In this document: in pieces, positions 54,635 to 64,000 of the stretch
Layout of the letters: each line of letters starts with the position of its first letter
How positions within the stretch are numbered: position 1 is the stretch's first letter
From: Adiantum capillus-veneris
Taxonomy: Eukaryota > Streptophyta > Polypodiopsida > Polypodiales > Pteridaceae
Length of the DNA: 64,000 bases
Assembly: GCA_014529385.2 (NCBI GenBank)
Contig: CM043950.1
Span: 82,222,843 to 82,286,842, forward strand
Direction of reading: 5' to 3'
Translations under genes and position numbers: made by a program
Notes under the pieces: generated by a model
Seen by the model: the letters and a program-made list of their open reading frames with translations, nothing else
Database searches by the model: none
What the model was told of the DNA's origin: nothing

Positions 54635-54673
54635 TTGGTGGTACCACTATTTCACTTTTTGGGGTACCACCAA
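54635..54673. repeat. Short hairpin TTGGTGGTACC
   Basis: A perfect 11-bp inverted repeat (54635-54645 and 54663-54673) with a 17-base loop, just after the truncated LTR. Its role is unknown. Confidence 0.6.
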
Positions 54674-55513
54674 GAGACTACTTTGGAAAGGAATTTGTGA
54701 TAAATTAAAAAAAGAAAAGGGGAATTTTAAAATGTTAATGGCCTTAGTAGTTGGAAGGGGCTATTGATTGTAGGGAGGGGCGTCTCAGTCATCATTTCAA
54801 GGCATGCGTGATGTGACTTATCATAGGACGTCGACGTCAACTTTTGACAAATTCTTCCCACATGCCAGGTGATCTCCCTGAGCTTTGAAACAAATGCTCG
54901 TCTCATTCACTCTCGCCTCTGTTTGACTGAGAAGGTAAACCCTACTGCCATTTGAACTGCTGAGGTTTTCAGACATCTCATTCACTCTCGCCTCTACTCT
55001 TTCGAACTTAGAAGGTTAACCCTTCTCCCACTTTGAACTACTGAGGTTTCCATGTCTGCATGTGCCATTTTTCTGCTCTTTTGAAGTGAATCTTTCCATG
55101 CATCATGAATATTGTAGCACTTGGAGCTATAGGTATGCATGCATTAGTATTTCTCCTCGTGCTCATAAGAGATGCATCCTTTTCGAAAACAGAGGTCACC
55201 AGCCGTGCTCATACACAATTTTGAACTGCTGATTCTTACATGTCTACATGTCCCATTTTTCATGTCTGCTTTACTGAACTGAAGCTTTGCATGCATCATA
55301 CTGTAGCACTTGGAGCTGTGGGCATTAGTCTTTCTCTACGTGCTCATAAGCTCATCCTCTTTACTATACAGTCAAGTTGTAGGCTACAAGATGAAGTCAC
55401 CTGCACACGGTTTACCAAGGCACAAGATGGGGAAGGGCACAATGTCTGAACCTGAACTTTAAGATCAAAACCCTCCAACCAATGAGCTCGTGATGTGAAG
55501 AAGTCCATCAAAA
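54674..55513. repeat. Spacer with old tandem duplications
   Basis: The phrase TCTCATTCACTCTCGCCTCT occurs twice (about 54897 and 54977) with similar following sequence (AGAAGGTAAACCCTACTGCC / AGAAGGTTAACCCTTCTCCC). A larger duplication pairs about 55017-55170 with 55216-55350 (TGCATCATACTGTAGCACTTGGAGCT-like). No gene is supported apart from the possible start of the locus below. Confidence 0.6.
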
Positions 55514-56559
55514 GTGGAGGTAAAGGATATGCCTAGCACTTTAGAATGCGTTGCATCCAACTCGAAGTTGTCAAACAAAGTCATTGAAAGGTATGCATGT
55601 GTATGTTTTGCATTGTTTTTTTCCATTGCTTCAGTGTTTGGAAAGTTGGGCTTTCAACAAGCTCTATTTTCTGGTGCTTGCACCATTGGAGTACATGTGG
55701 CTATCAAGATTTTGATTCTCGATCGAGGAACTGCATGAGGAGTACGGTCTCAGCCTAGAGGGGAAGCTGCCTAAAGAGCTCATAGATGAAGATATCCCCA
55801 ATGAGGAGTGGCTGAGTGCCTTCAAGTGCCTGCACAACTAAAGCACAAAGCTATTTCTCAACCATGTGACGGATAAGCTCATTGATGAGTGCTAGCTTTT
55901 GTAACAGAAGGTATATCAAGCAACCCCATCCGATGGTGAGCTGCTATAAAAATTTGCATGGGTTTCGTGTATGAGAGGTATCAAGCAGCAACGAGTGATC
56001 CGACTAGACATCGGATTGCATGGTCAAGGTTTGGTGGTAGTGTCCTTGAAAATTGCAAGATGCAAAAATGGGGTTTGGAGTGGAAGATCAACAAGTTCCA
56101 CATCGTGTCATTCAAATAGAAGCATCTATCTGTCAAGGTGCCTTGTCATCAATACTGACAATGTCGGCAAGCAAGCTGCAACCATTTCAGGCAGTAGAAA
56201 CGCCAATGTATATTCAACTGTTGCTTAGCATGGCAGAGGGACTTAGTGCCTAGGAGAATGAGCAAAAAAGGTTGTCGGGCGAGGTGAAAGTGCAGCTGCA
56301 GGAAAAGAGGGACCTGTGGCTTAGAAATGAAGGGCATTTTGTTTCTTACTGTGATTTCTACAGGGAATTGGACCAACTAAACAAGGAGCTAGAGGTGCTC
56401 AAGACCTCACCTGATTGAGATCCACGGGAGGTAGACCGCAAAGAGGTAGAGGTCACAACTATCACCAAGATGTTGTCCAAGGCAGGTGTCACTACTGATT
56501 CAGGGCGGCTTAAAGAAGATTTGGACTCCTTGCAGGTTAGCTTGCTGCTAAAAGTTATT

Positions 56560-57660
56560 AGAAGTGCTTTGTGATAATTTCAATTTTCTCAATAGATAAG
56601 GAGAATGTGTTGAGCAAGTGGTTGGACTTAAGACTAGAAGTGCTTCATGTTATGAAGTTCTTTGAGATAGGTCTAAACTGCTTACTTGGAGTAGGAAGTG
56701 TTGACCAAGTGGTTAGAAAAATCTTCATAGTGCTCACAAGTTCCTAGAAAGTGCTAAGAAAGGCCTTAAAAGCACCTAAAAGTGCTTGAAGTGCTCAATG
56801 GTGCCTACAATATGTTTGGAAATGCTTGATAGGTGGTAAGAAAGTGTTTCAAAGTGCTGAAAGGGTCCTTCAAAGTACTCTAAAGTGCTTTGATATAGCT
56901 CAATACTGTTTTCTAGGTGGTTATGAAGTTTTGACCAAGTGGTAAGGATCGAGTGAAGAGACTCCTTTAAAGTGCTCGAAAATGTTGAATGGTGCTAATA
57001 AATTACTTCTAAAGGAAGCAATTAGAACTTTGAAGCACTTAAACTCCTCACAAGGAGCACGATGTGGTGACTAGGTGGTAAGAAAGTGCTTTGAATTGCT
57101 CAATGTTGCTTAAAAGGTGGTCAAAAAGTGATTTGAAATGATTTATGGTGCAAAGAAAGTGGTAACCAGGTGGTTAGAAAGTGCTCCACAATACTGAATG
57201 GTGCTTAGAAAGTACTTCAACGTGCTTTCAAGTATCCAATTTGCAATTTGAAGAACTTTAATTGCTCACAAGGAGTAAAAGTGGTGTCTAGGTGGTAAAA
57301 AAGTTCTTTGAAGTGCTTACTGTTGATCAATAGGTGGTCAAAAAGTGATTTGAAATGTTTTTTGGTGCCAAGACAGTGGTAACCAGGTGCTTTGAAAGTG
57401 CTATAAAGAAAGTTCTTTGAAGTGCATAGTGTTGATCAATAGGTGGTCAAAAAGTGATTTGAAATGCTTTTTAGTGCCAAGAAAGTGGTAATCAGGTGCT
57501 TTGAAAGTGGTAGCTAGGTGCTTGAAAAGTGGTGACTAGGTGGTTAGAAAGTGCTCTAAAGTGCTCAATGGTGCTCAGTAGGTGGTTAAAAAGTGCTAAA
57601 CGAGTTGTTAGAAAGCGTCAAGAAATTACTAGAAAGCGTATTGATAAGATTTTTCCAGCA
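56560..57660. repeat. Degenerate satellite built on AAGTGCTTGAAAGTGGT motifs
   Basis: Dozens of variants of AAAGTGCT and AGGTGGTNAGAAAGTG fill the region. Three longer copies are clear at about 57075-57190, 57290-57405 and 57410-57515, sharing TAGGTGGTCAAAAAGTGATT and AAAGTGGTAAYCAGG. It lies entirely in what would be one intron of the locus above. Confidence 0.8.
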
Positions 57661-58174
57661 TTTTTTGATTTGCTTTGAATTCTTGAGAAGAAGTTGATTA
57701 GAATCATTTAAGCTTGTGCACTTAAGTCCATTCAAGCATGAAATGATCTTACTCTCCGTTGTTGTTTATGCTATGGGTGGTAGCAAAGGAATATGGCTTT
57801 GGAATTTGAATTAGAAGGCTTGACATTTCAAAGAGCATTTATGGATACATCCATCCAGTATATCCAGGAAAAGGGTAGAGGCATCATTGTCCCTTCACTA
57901 CCAACTAAAGACCCTATTTTGAAATTGTTTATGTGTATTGGGGGTGACTGTGTTGCATGTGGGAAACCCCTCTCAGCTAATCACATGGAAGGGTTCTTCT
58001 CATTGGAATGTCAACACAAATACCATCCATTTTTCTTTGCAGTTCTATGCGGCACTATGGCAGAGTGCACTCACCCATTGTGCATAGTAAAGATTCCAGA
58101 AATTGCCAAGTGCTCGGCATTCATAATTGAGTACACAGAGCCGGAGGGTGGTTTCACTATACTCAGCTTAAATC

Positions 58175-58292
58175 CACTTGTCATGAGATAAGTCAGCTTA
58201 AATCCACTTATACTCAGCTTTAATCCACTTGTCATGAGATAAATCAGCTTAAATCCACTTATACTCAGCTTAAATCCACTTGTCATGAGATA
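58175..58292. repeat. Tandem repeat at the end of an exon
   Basis: CTTAAATCCACTTGTCATGA and CTTAAATCCACTTATACTCA alternate, giving about two and a half copies of a 60-65-bp unit. The repeat truncates the reading frame 57793-58191. Confidence 0.8.
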
Positions 58293-58784
58293 AGTCCCTT
58301 AACATGATTTTTTTCTTCACAAAAACCAATACAGACAAAAGTTCTCATCTATTTGAGCTTGACAAGAACAATACAGAACTATCTCAACTTGACAAGAACA
58401 ACATAGAGCTATCTGAGGGTTTTCAGCATGGCAAGGCTATTGTAAAAAGTGGGGATAGAGTGGAGGACCCCGAGGCTGTGAACCCTTCGTGGTTGAGAAC
58501 CATGGAAAGGAAACCATTGGACATGACTCTAGCAAGCTCTCAACCGACAACTAGGAAGGTAATGAAGTGCATATATGTAGTGTTTCATTTTTGTTCGAGA
58601 AGATTTTGATTTTTTTCCCCTAAACCTTATTGAGGACGTAGAGGATGTGGAGACATTACTAGTAATTGCAAATACCCTGAGGAAGAAATGCAAGGGACAA
58701 CAAGAGGAAGGAGTGCATCATCTAGATCCAAAGAAAAGTACTAATCAAGACCCCCCCAAAACCCGCGCATATCGAAAACTTTAA

Positions 58785-59927
58785 GTTCCATGTGCTTTTT
58801 GTGTTATTTTACTTATTTTGAATATAAGATATATTTTTTGTCTCATGATGTCAATCTTCAATACAATTTACTCGGTGTGTTTTTTTGTATGCTGTAGTAA
58901 AAATACAAGTGATTGGTAATGTTGGGCACCGACATTGTTCTCAAGAAGACCTGGGGCTCTTTGATCGGGAGACTCCCCGAGCAACGCAGTTTCGTGTCTC
59001 TCACCTTTTGGAGGATAGTAGGCTTGCCTTGATCATTAATATTAATGATCTGATTATTGTCACTCACGACAAGAGAGAGGGACCAAGCCCGCATAACATT
59101 GGAGAGGGGGAATGGAGGAACACACTCGGCACATTCACAAGGGCCTCTCTATAGCTCAGTGTACCCACAACACCCCTATCCTCTCAGAAAACCCCTTCAA
59201 AAACACACTTCTCACTAGTAGACCACCGCCTGCTCAATTTCCAGTGCTCACACACTCCACAAATACACCACACAATGCACACATGTTGCCACTGTCTGTC
59301 TCCACCCTTACACACACACACAGCCACTCAATCTCTCTCTCTCACACAAAACACTGTTGGTCCGGGGGGGCACACACTTTCCACACTACCGGCACTGAGG
59401 GGAAACACCAGAGAAGGGGAAAGAGAAGGGGGGAAGGGGAGACGACAGCAAGACGGGGCAACAATGGCTTGATTTCACTTTAAAAGGCATGTACACAGGC
59501 TTGCACTACCATCACCATGGCTATTTTCAAGAAAAAATTACAAAGGGATTAGTTTGTCAGAGAGCTCCACTTTGTAGGCTTCAAACGGCACCAAAAAAGC
59601 CCCTAATTTGATTAAAAAATGACCTTTATAGTGGGGGGCCTTCAATTTTGGAAATTGCCCTCTTATTGGCCCATCTAGCATTCACGTTTGATAACTTTGG
59701 GAGGAGGTAGCCGCTTTTTTTTCATCTGCCCTCTTTCTCTTTTTTTGCACTTGGGGGGGGGGGGGGGGGGGGGCTTAGCGATGTCGCTATTGCCTTTAGG
59801 CATTTTATTTTTTCTCTGTTTTTTTCTTATTTATTTTTCACCCTTTGGAAGGCCCCCTCTTCCATTACCTTATCTACTTCCACTTTGACCCTTTGACCCT
59901 ACTCGGCCCTCTTGCTATGGCTGGCTA
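58785..59927. other. No supported gene; CA-rich and G-homopolymer sequence
   Basis: 58885-59154 is open for 89 codons but unrecognised. 59150-59360 is CA-rich. A 21-G run lies at 59753-59773. Nothing else is identifiable. Confidence 0.4.
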
Positions 59928-60093
59928 TGTCATAATAATCAATATCTAATTCTCCTAAATGACTTTCTCATATTAAATTGATCATTTAACGTGGGGAAGT
60001 GCCAGGGGAGAAAAGGTTAGAATATTGGTGAAGCTAGCAGATCGGCCACAGTAGGGATCCAAAGGACGGAAAATAGGGATCCAAAGGGGGAAA

Positions 60094-60127
<34 letters not shown>

Positions 60128-61259
60128 TCTGCAAAAGAGCCATGTGCAACAATGGGCTAAAAAGACCCTAAGGTTCAGCCCATTAAGACTTCCAAAATGC
60201 TAAGGTTCCAAAATTCAAAGGTTGTGAAACCAATGAGAATTAAGTCTCCTAGAAGACTATTGGGCAGTCTCCCAAGGGGTCCAATGAGCATTCAAGAGCC
60301 CAATGGCTTGCGTGATTCCTATTGGCCAGGAGGCAAAGGGGTCGAATGAGAGTTTAGTTTAATTATTTAATTACCTAAAGCTCTCACAAAAGGGGAAAGG
60401 GGGACACATGTCAAAAGGCTATTACTTATGCTGCTTAATGGTCATTGGCTTGACTTGGGGGGAGCCAATGAGGGCTCAACAAGAGCAAATAGCAAGAGGG
60501 CTCGCCCAAGAGAGAGAGGGGGGCTGATTTTTGCAAGGCATTATCACACACACACTCACACACAGTCTATGTGTGAAGCAAAGAAGACTATCTTTTCCCA
60601 AGATTTAATGGAGAGCTCATCACCTACTCCAAGCTTGTGAGATAGAAGCCTACATCAACACTCTCTTGGCATGTGGATGAAAATCCAACCAAGAGCCAAG
60701 CTTCAATGCATGCTCATCTCCTCTACCAAGCTAATTACTAAGCTAAGCTATGCTAATATGAGTGATTATGTGAGGAGATGTACATCTTTCTGGTAAGATA
60801 CTCCTTCTTCCTCTCAATCTACTCTCATACCCTGCTAGCTCTCACTATCTTCGAAGGTGTGTGAGGTCTTGGGTCTGAGAATGGGGATAATTCAAGTTGT
60901 GTTTGCTAAGTGTTTTGATTAGTGCATGAAGCTTTCATCTTCATTGCACTAGCTAGTCTTGAAGGAACACAAAGAATTGTATTGTACAATGTCTCTCTTG
61001 ATGGGAGAAACCATAATACAAAGCCTTTTGGAGGGGGGACCGGATCCATGCAAATCCGGTCCTCAACTGCTGTCATTAGCTTAATTTCTCTCTCTTTTGA
61101 AAGTATTGTCGATGCTATCTAACTAGGTGTTATGCTTTTTGTTGCTCTCTCCACCCAAGCACTCTTGTAATTCTCATTAGGAATCTATTATAATGAAATG
61201 CCCACTATGTTCATGCTAATTTCCGCTACACATAAGTTATTAGGCCATTAAATGTTACA
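59928..61259 (+). repeat. 5' LTR of gypsy family B (1332 bp)
   Basis: It starts TGTCATAATAATC and ends GTTACA, and is related over its length to the inverse of the solo LTR 23614-25243 (TTTCTCATATTAAATTGATCA near the start, GGACCGGATCCATGCAAATC and TCCATCAAG-type phrases near the end). It includes a 32-G run (60094-60125). A primer-binding site follows directly. Confidence 0.85.
60094..60125. repeat. 32-base poly-G tract
   Basis: An uninterrupted G run in the B LTR, preceded by GGGGGAAA. The length is likely unstable and may be affected by sequencing or assembly. Confidence 0.9.
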
Positions 61260-61272
61260 TTGGTATCAGAGC
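61260..61272 (+). promoter_or_regulatory. Primer-binding site, initiator-Met tRNA type
   Basis: TTGGTATCAGAGC directly after the LTR end ACA is an exact match to the common plant initiator-methionine tRNA primer site. Confidence 0.88.
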
Positions 61273-61664
61273 TCAAGGTTTCTCTTTTCTTGCTCAAGAA
61301 GGGAGGTCCTCAAGCTACCTACAAATGGTTGGTATTATTAAATGCCTGTGAGTAAGTAGAATAGGGATTTTTCAGCCTTGCAGTGCGCCTGCCTTCGTGC
61401 AGTTAACGGGGCATCACCGTCGAGAGCTATGGTCTTAATAGTGGAGTCCTACGGGGCTTGCCTATGGCTTAACCACTATTGAGCTATTAGAAGCTTGACA
61501 GGAGCCGGTGCTGTTTTGGTGTCGAAAGACCCTCTCTTCTATTCCTTGCAATTAATGGTATTCGAGCCGCGGGTACAGTAGCTTGAGTGCTTTTTCTAAA
61601 GGGGTAAATAGGAGTAGCAACTAGGGCTTGAAGTTCCAAAGTACACCTAAAAAGTTTACACCTA

Positions 61665-63142
61665 ATGGTTGTTAGAATGGCTGATAATAGTAAAGAGAGT
61701 GAAATTAATGTTGATAACTTTGATTTTTCTCATGAGCAAGCTACTAATGATGCTTCAATGCTTGTTAACTATCTTGTTACTAGACTTCAACAAGCCATGG
61801 GCAATCCGTCTCTCCAAAGTGAAGTGCAACGGCAGCTCCGTGCTTACGGGATTCTCCAAGCTCATCACCATGACAAGAGAACACCTAGGAAGCCTCCTTG
61901 TGAGACTACCAAAAGAGGTCTCTCTCCGATTCGGGAAGAAGAAGAGAATCCATACGAAGGGCTCAAGAATTTACTTCTTGATGATGCATCTCCTTCCAAA
62001 GGAGAACTCAAGAGCCTCCACCGAAGAAACGAGAAAGAAGCGAGTATCCCACCACCTCGGGGGAGATGGCTCCACGAAGACGGCGGGCTAAACGCTCTCC
62101 ATCACCACCAAAGCGGAGAAGACCATCACACTCTTCTCCACGCCATAATTCAAAGAGGGATGATAAAAAGCAAGAGAAGAAAAAGGCAAGAAAGAGGACA
62201 CCCTCTTCTCCATCTTCTTCATCCTCTTCCTTTTATGAAAGCTATGGTGAAGACGACAAAGATCAAGACAAGAAAAAGGCGAGAAAAAAGTCACCCTCTT
62301 CTCCACCTTCTTCAAATTCTTCACCTTCCGAAGATAGTGATGGTGCAACCTTTGAACCATCAAAAAGAAGAGGCCATAGGAAATCCTATGCCGCATGGAA
62401 GAGGTCATCCAAGCTGAAGAAATTCAAAGAGGGAGGGAAGAGCATCTCTTTCCTTACCTATGATGGCACCTTTGGTGCTACGGACAAAGTCTTGGCCTTT
62501 ATCCAACAATTCGATGCGGCGTTTGGAGATGAGGGATTCATGGAGTCCTCTAAGCTATGCCATGTATCTATGCACTTTCAAAAGTCCGCCAGACAATGGT
62601 GGTCTAGCCTACGAGCCAATGGTGAAGCTCCACAAACATGGAAAACTTTAAGAGCTTCCATTATGAAGCAGTTTTTGGCCACCGATGCCAAAGACAAAGT
62701 ACTCACCGAATGGCGAAGCTTAAAGCTCTCTCCCAATGAATCCATCCACAAATATGTAGACAAGTTTTGGGACCTACAACTCAAAGCCACTGTCTTCAAA
62801 AAGTTGGATTTTGGAGAGCAAAATCAACAATTTTGTGCGGGCTTAACCGAATAAATGGCGGAGTATGTCAACTCCCAAAGGCCACGTACCATATCGGCGG
62901 TAATACACCACACTATGGTGGCCTCTCAAATCAATTTCCAAACGGGGGCTAAAAGAAATAATAAGCCCCCGGAGAACAAGGGTTCCAATGAGCCTAAGGG
63001 GAAGGACAATGTCCAAAAGTCTCCTAAGGGCAACTCCAACAAAGCTAAAGAGAAGGGAGTTTACAAAGGTAAGAATAAACTCTCTCCTGAAGATCTTGAG
63101 CGTTATCGTAAGGATAACCGGTGTTTCAAGTGCAGCGAATAA
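61665..63142 (+). pseudogene. Gag of family B with two in-frame stops
   Basis: The N-terminal part (from 61665) reads NVDNFDFSHEQATNDASMLV and LQSEVQRQLRAYGIL, then LSPIREEEENPYEGLKNLLL. A shift of frame near 62060-62090 leads into a long Arg/Ser/Lys-rich segment (RRRRAKRSPSPPKRRRPSHS). The gag core follows: SFLTYDGTFGATDKVLAFIQ, ARQWWSSLRANGEAPQTW, MKQFLATDA, HKYVDKFWDLQLKA and FCAGL. A stop at 62852-62854 (Glu in the minus-strand copy) precedes MAEYVNSQRP. The knuckle CFKCSE-stop-GHAYRAC has its stop at 63140-63142. Confidence 0.8.
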
Positions 63143-64000
63143 GGGCATGCGTACCGCGCTTGTCCCCAAAAGAACAACCGCCAAGATCCTCCTAGAGCTT
63201 CCTTGGTTGAAATCCAAGAGGAGGAGACTCACCAAACTCACCACAAAGGATCTCCTCTATGCCATGCTTGGGGAAAGGTAAGAGAACATGATGCTTTTAT
63301 TCTCTTTGACCCCGGTTCTACTCACAATTTTATATCTATAGAGTTGGCCACCAAGATAGGCATACAATCCTACGAGATGGGAGATGTCCTACCCGCAGAC
63401 AGTGCCTTCAAGGGGCAAGAAGCTTCAGTCACTCCCTTAATAGGGAAATTGAGGCTTCATGTCCAAGGATATGTGGACAAAGAGGACTTCTTTATCTCTC
63501 CTCTCAAGCATGAGGATGTAATCCTAGGGGCACCATGGTTTGACCGCCTAGCTGCCGATGTTAAATTTCCTGAAAGGAGAATCTCCTTTAAGTTCAGGGA
63601 AAAAGACATGTATATAGATGCTAAGGAAATGGGTAACACTATCCCCATTGTACATACACCATCTTTCAACAAGTCAATAAAGAGCTCTATTTCCGTGTAC
63701 ATGATTTTTGTTAAAGATTCTCAAAATGAACCTAATGCTTTAGCAAAAGAAAATAAAAGCAACCAAAAGGAACTAGAGTTATCCAATTTTCTCAAGGGGT
63801 TTCAAGATGTTTTTATTGACGACATCCCTTGTGAGCTACCTCCTAAACGAGGTAATGATGACCATGCAATTGAACTTCTTCCAGGAAGTTCACCGCCTAA
63901 CAAACCTCCTTATAGAGTTTCTCAAGCTCAACAAGAGGAGATTATGCGGCAAGTGCATGAGTTAGTTGAGAAGGGTATGGTTAGGCCAATCTCATCTCCA
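63143..64000 (+). CDS. Protease and RT start of family B, open to window end
   Basis: In frame with gag after the knuckle stop, and open for 286 codons without an ATG near its start. GHAYRACPQ completes the knuckle. LFDPGSTHNFI (about residues 53-63) is the protease active site, and VILGAPWFDRL is the second protease motif. Then come FQDVFIDDIPCELPPKRGND and PPYRVSQAQQEEIMRQVHEL, the gypsy RT entry, ending in VRPISSP at the window edge. It would mature the polyprotein and begin reverse transcription. Because it has no start of its own, it would need readthrough of the stop at 63140-63142. Confidence 0.82.

Larger units (their letters stand above)
55514..58784 (+). pseudogene. Decayed multi-exon gene-like locus, coiled coil plus Cys/His finger; family unknown
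   Basis: Candidate coding parts: 55514-55590 (MEVKDMPSTLECVASNSKLS), about 55725-55840 (YGLSLEGKLPKELIDEDIPN), about 56053-56535 with two stops, heptad-like and charged (EKRDLWLRNEGHF, FYRELDQLNKELEVL), 57769-58191, 58316-58558 and 58635-58784. The exon ends at 56535 (LDSLQ then GTTAGC) and 58558 (TTRK then GTAATG) and the following AG-preceded starts are all phase 0. 57769-58191 carries DCVACGKPL, LECQHKYHPFF and ECTHPLC, a C-x2-C...C-x-H-x2-H...C-x4-C pattern like a degenerate RING/zinc finger. No family was recognised. It could be a host gene relic or a transposon accessory gene. Confidence 0.4.
61273..64000 (+). mobile_element. Internal region of gypsy family B, continuing past the window
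   Basis: Leader (61273-61664), gag, zinc knuckle, protease and the first RT residues follow the PBS in order. The element runs off the right edge with its RT frame open. It aligns with the minus-strand fragment at 14170-16534. Confidence 0.88.

Noticed and set aside
1-64000. Search for tRNA and rRNA genes
   Set aside because: No cloverleaf-like box A/box B pair or rRNA core sequence was recognised by eye. tRNA similarity is limited to the retrotransposon primer-binding sites. A dedicated tRNA scan would settle it.

Overview
The window looks like repeat-rich nuclear DNA from a land plant. The evidence is the kind of elements present: Ty3/gypsy elements with a chromodomain or with a second RNase H, a Ty1/copia element, CACTA (En/Spm) transposons carrying the plant-typical TNP2-DUF4218-DUF4216 and TNPA-like genes, and a Mutator-like insertion. 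Long GA/GT microsatellites are frequent. I cannot name the species or tell angiosperm from gymnosperm, fern or lycophyte. No intact host gene, rRNA or tRNA gene was found; nearly everything is nested, decayed transposable elements.

Layout. (1) 0-5.9 kb: microsatellites, a decayed gypsy protease fragment (1.9-2.9 kb), a candidate LTR ending at a clear primer-binding site (4798) and a decayed gag (5.1-5.9 kb). (2) 5948-14158: a chromodomain gypsy element (called D here) with 153-bp LTRs and a 5-bp target duplication CACAT. Its RT region is missing and is replaced by a Ty1/copia body plus one copia LTR (about 8.8-12.4 kb). (3) 14.17-16.82 kb: a minus-strand gag-protease fragment and LTR end of a second gypsy family (called B). 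(4) 16823 to about 35.53 kb: a large gypsy element (called A) with about 2.3-2.6 kb LTRs, gag, protease, RT, RNase H, a second archaeal-type RNase H and a DD35E integrase. A is itself hit three times: by a 1.34-kb TTAA-flanked transposon (21533-22871), by a solo LTR of family B (23614-25243, TSD AGAGA) and by a 4.9-kb Mutator-like element in its 3' LTR (30308-35216, 9-bp TSD). (5) 36699-54442: a CACTA element (minus-strand genes, TSD TGA) inserted in another B LTR. It contains a second CACTA of the same family in the opposite orientation (41232-49289, TSD GAT) and a second TTAA-flanked transposon (39321-40569). (6) 54.6-59.9 kb: tandem duplications, a decayed multi-exon gene-like locus with a coiled coil and a cysteine/histidine-rich finger, and a degenerate satellite. 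(7) 59928-64000: the 5' LTR, PBS, gag, protease and RT start of a B element running off the right edge.

Most notable: a heavy-metal-associated (HMA/HIPP-like) host-gene fragment carried in the inner CACTA; the TTAA-flanked transposon pair with an empty site preserved in the sister CACTA; an in-frame stop at the same zinc-knuckle position in two copies of gypsy B; and the CACTA-in-CACTA nesting, in which each copy carries different coding lesions.
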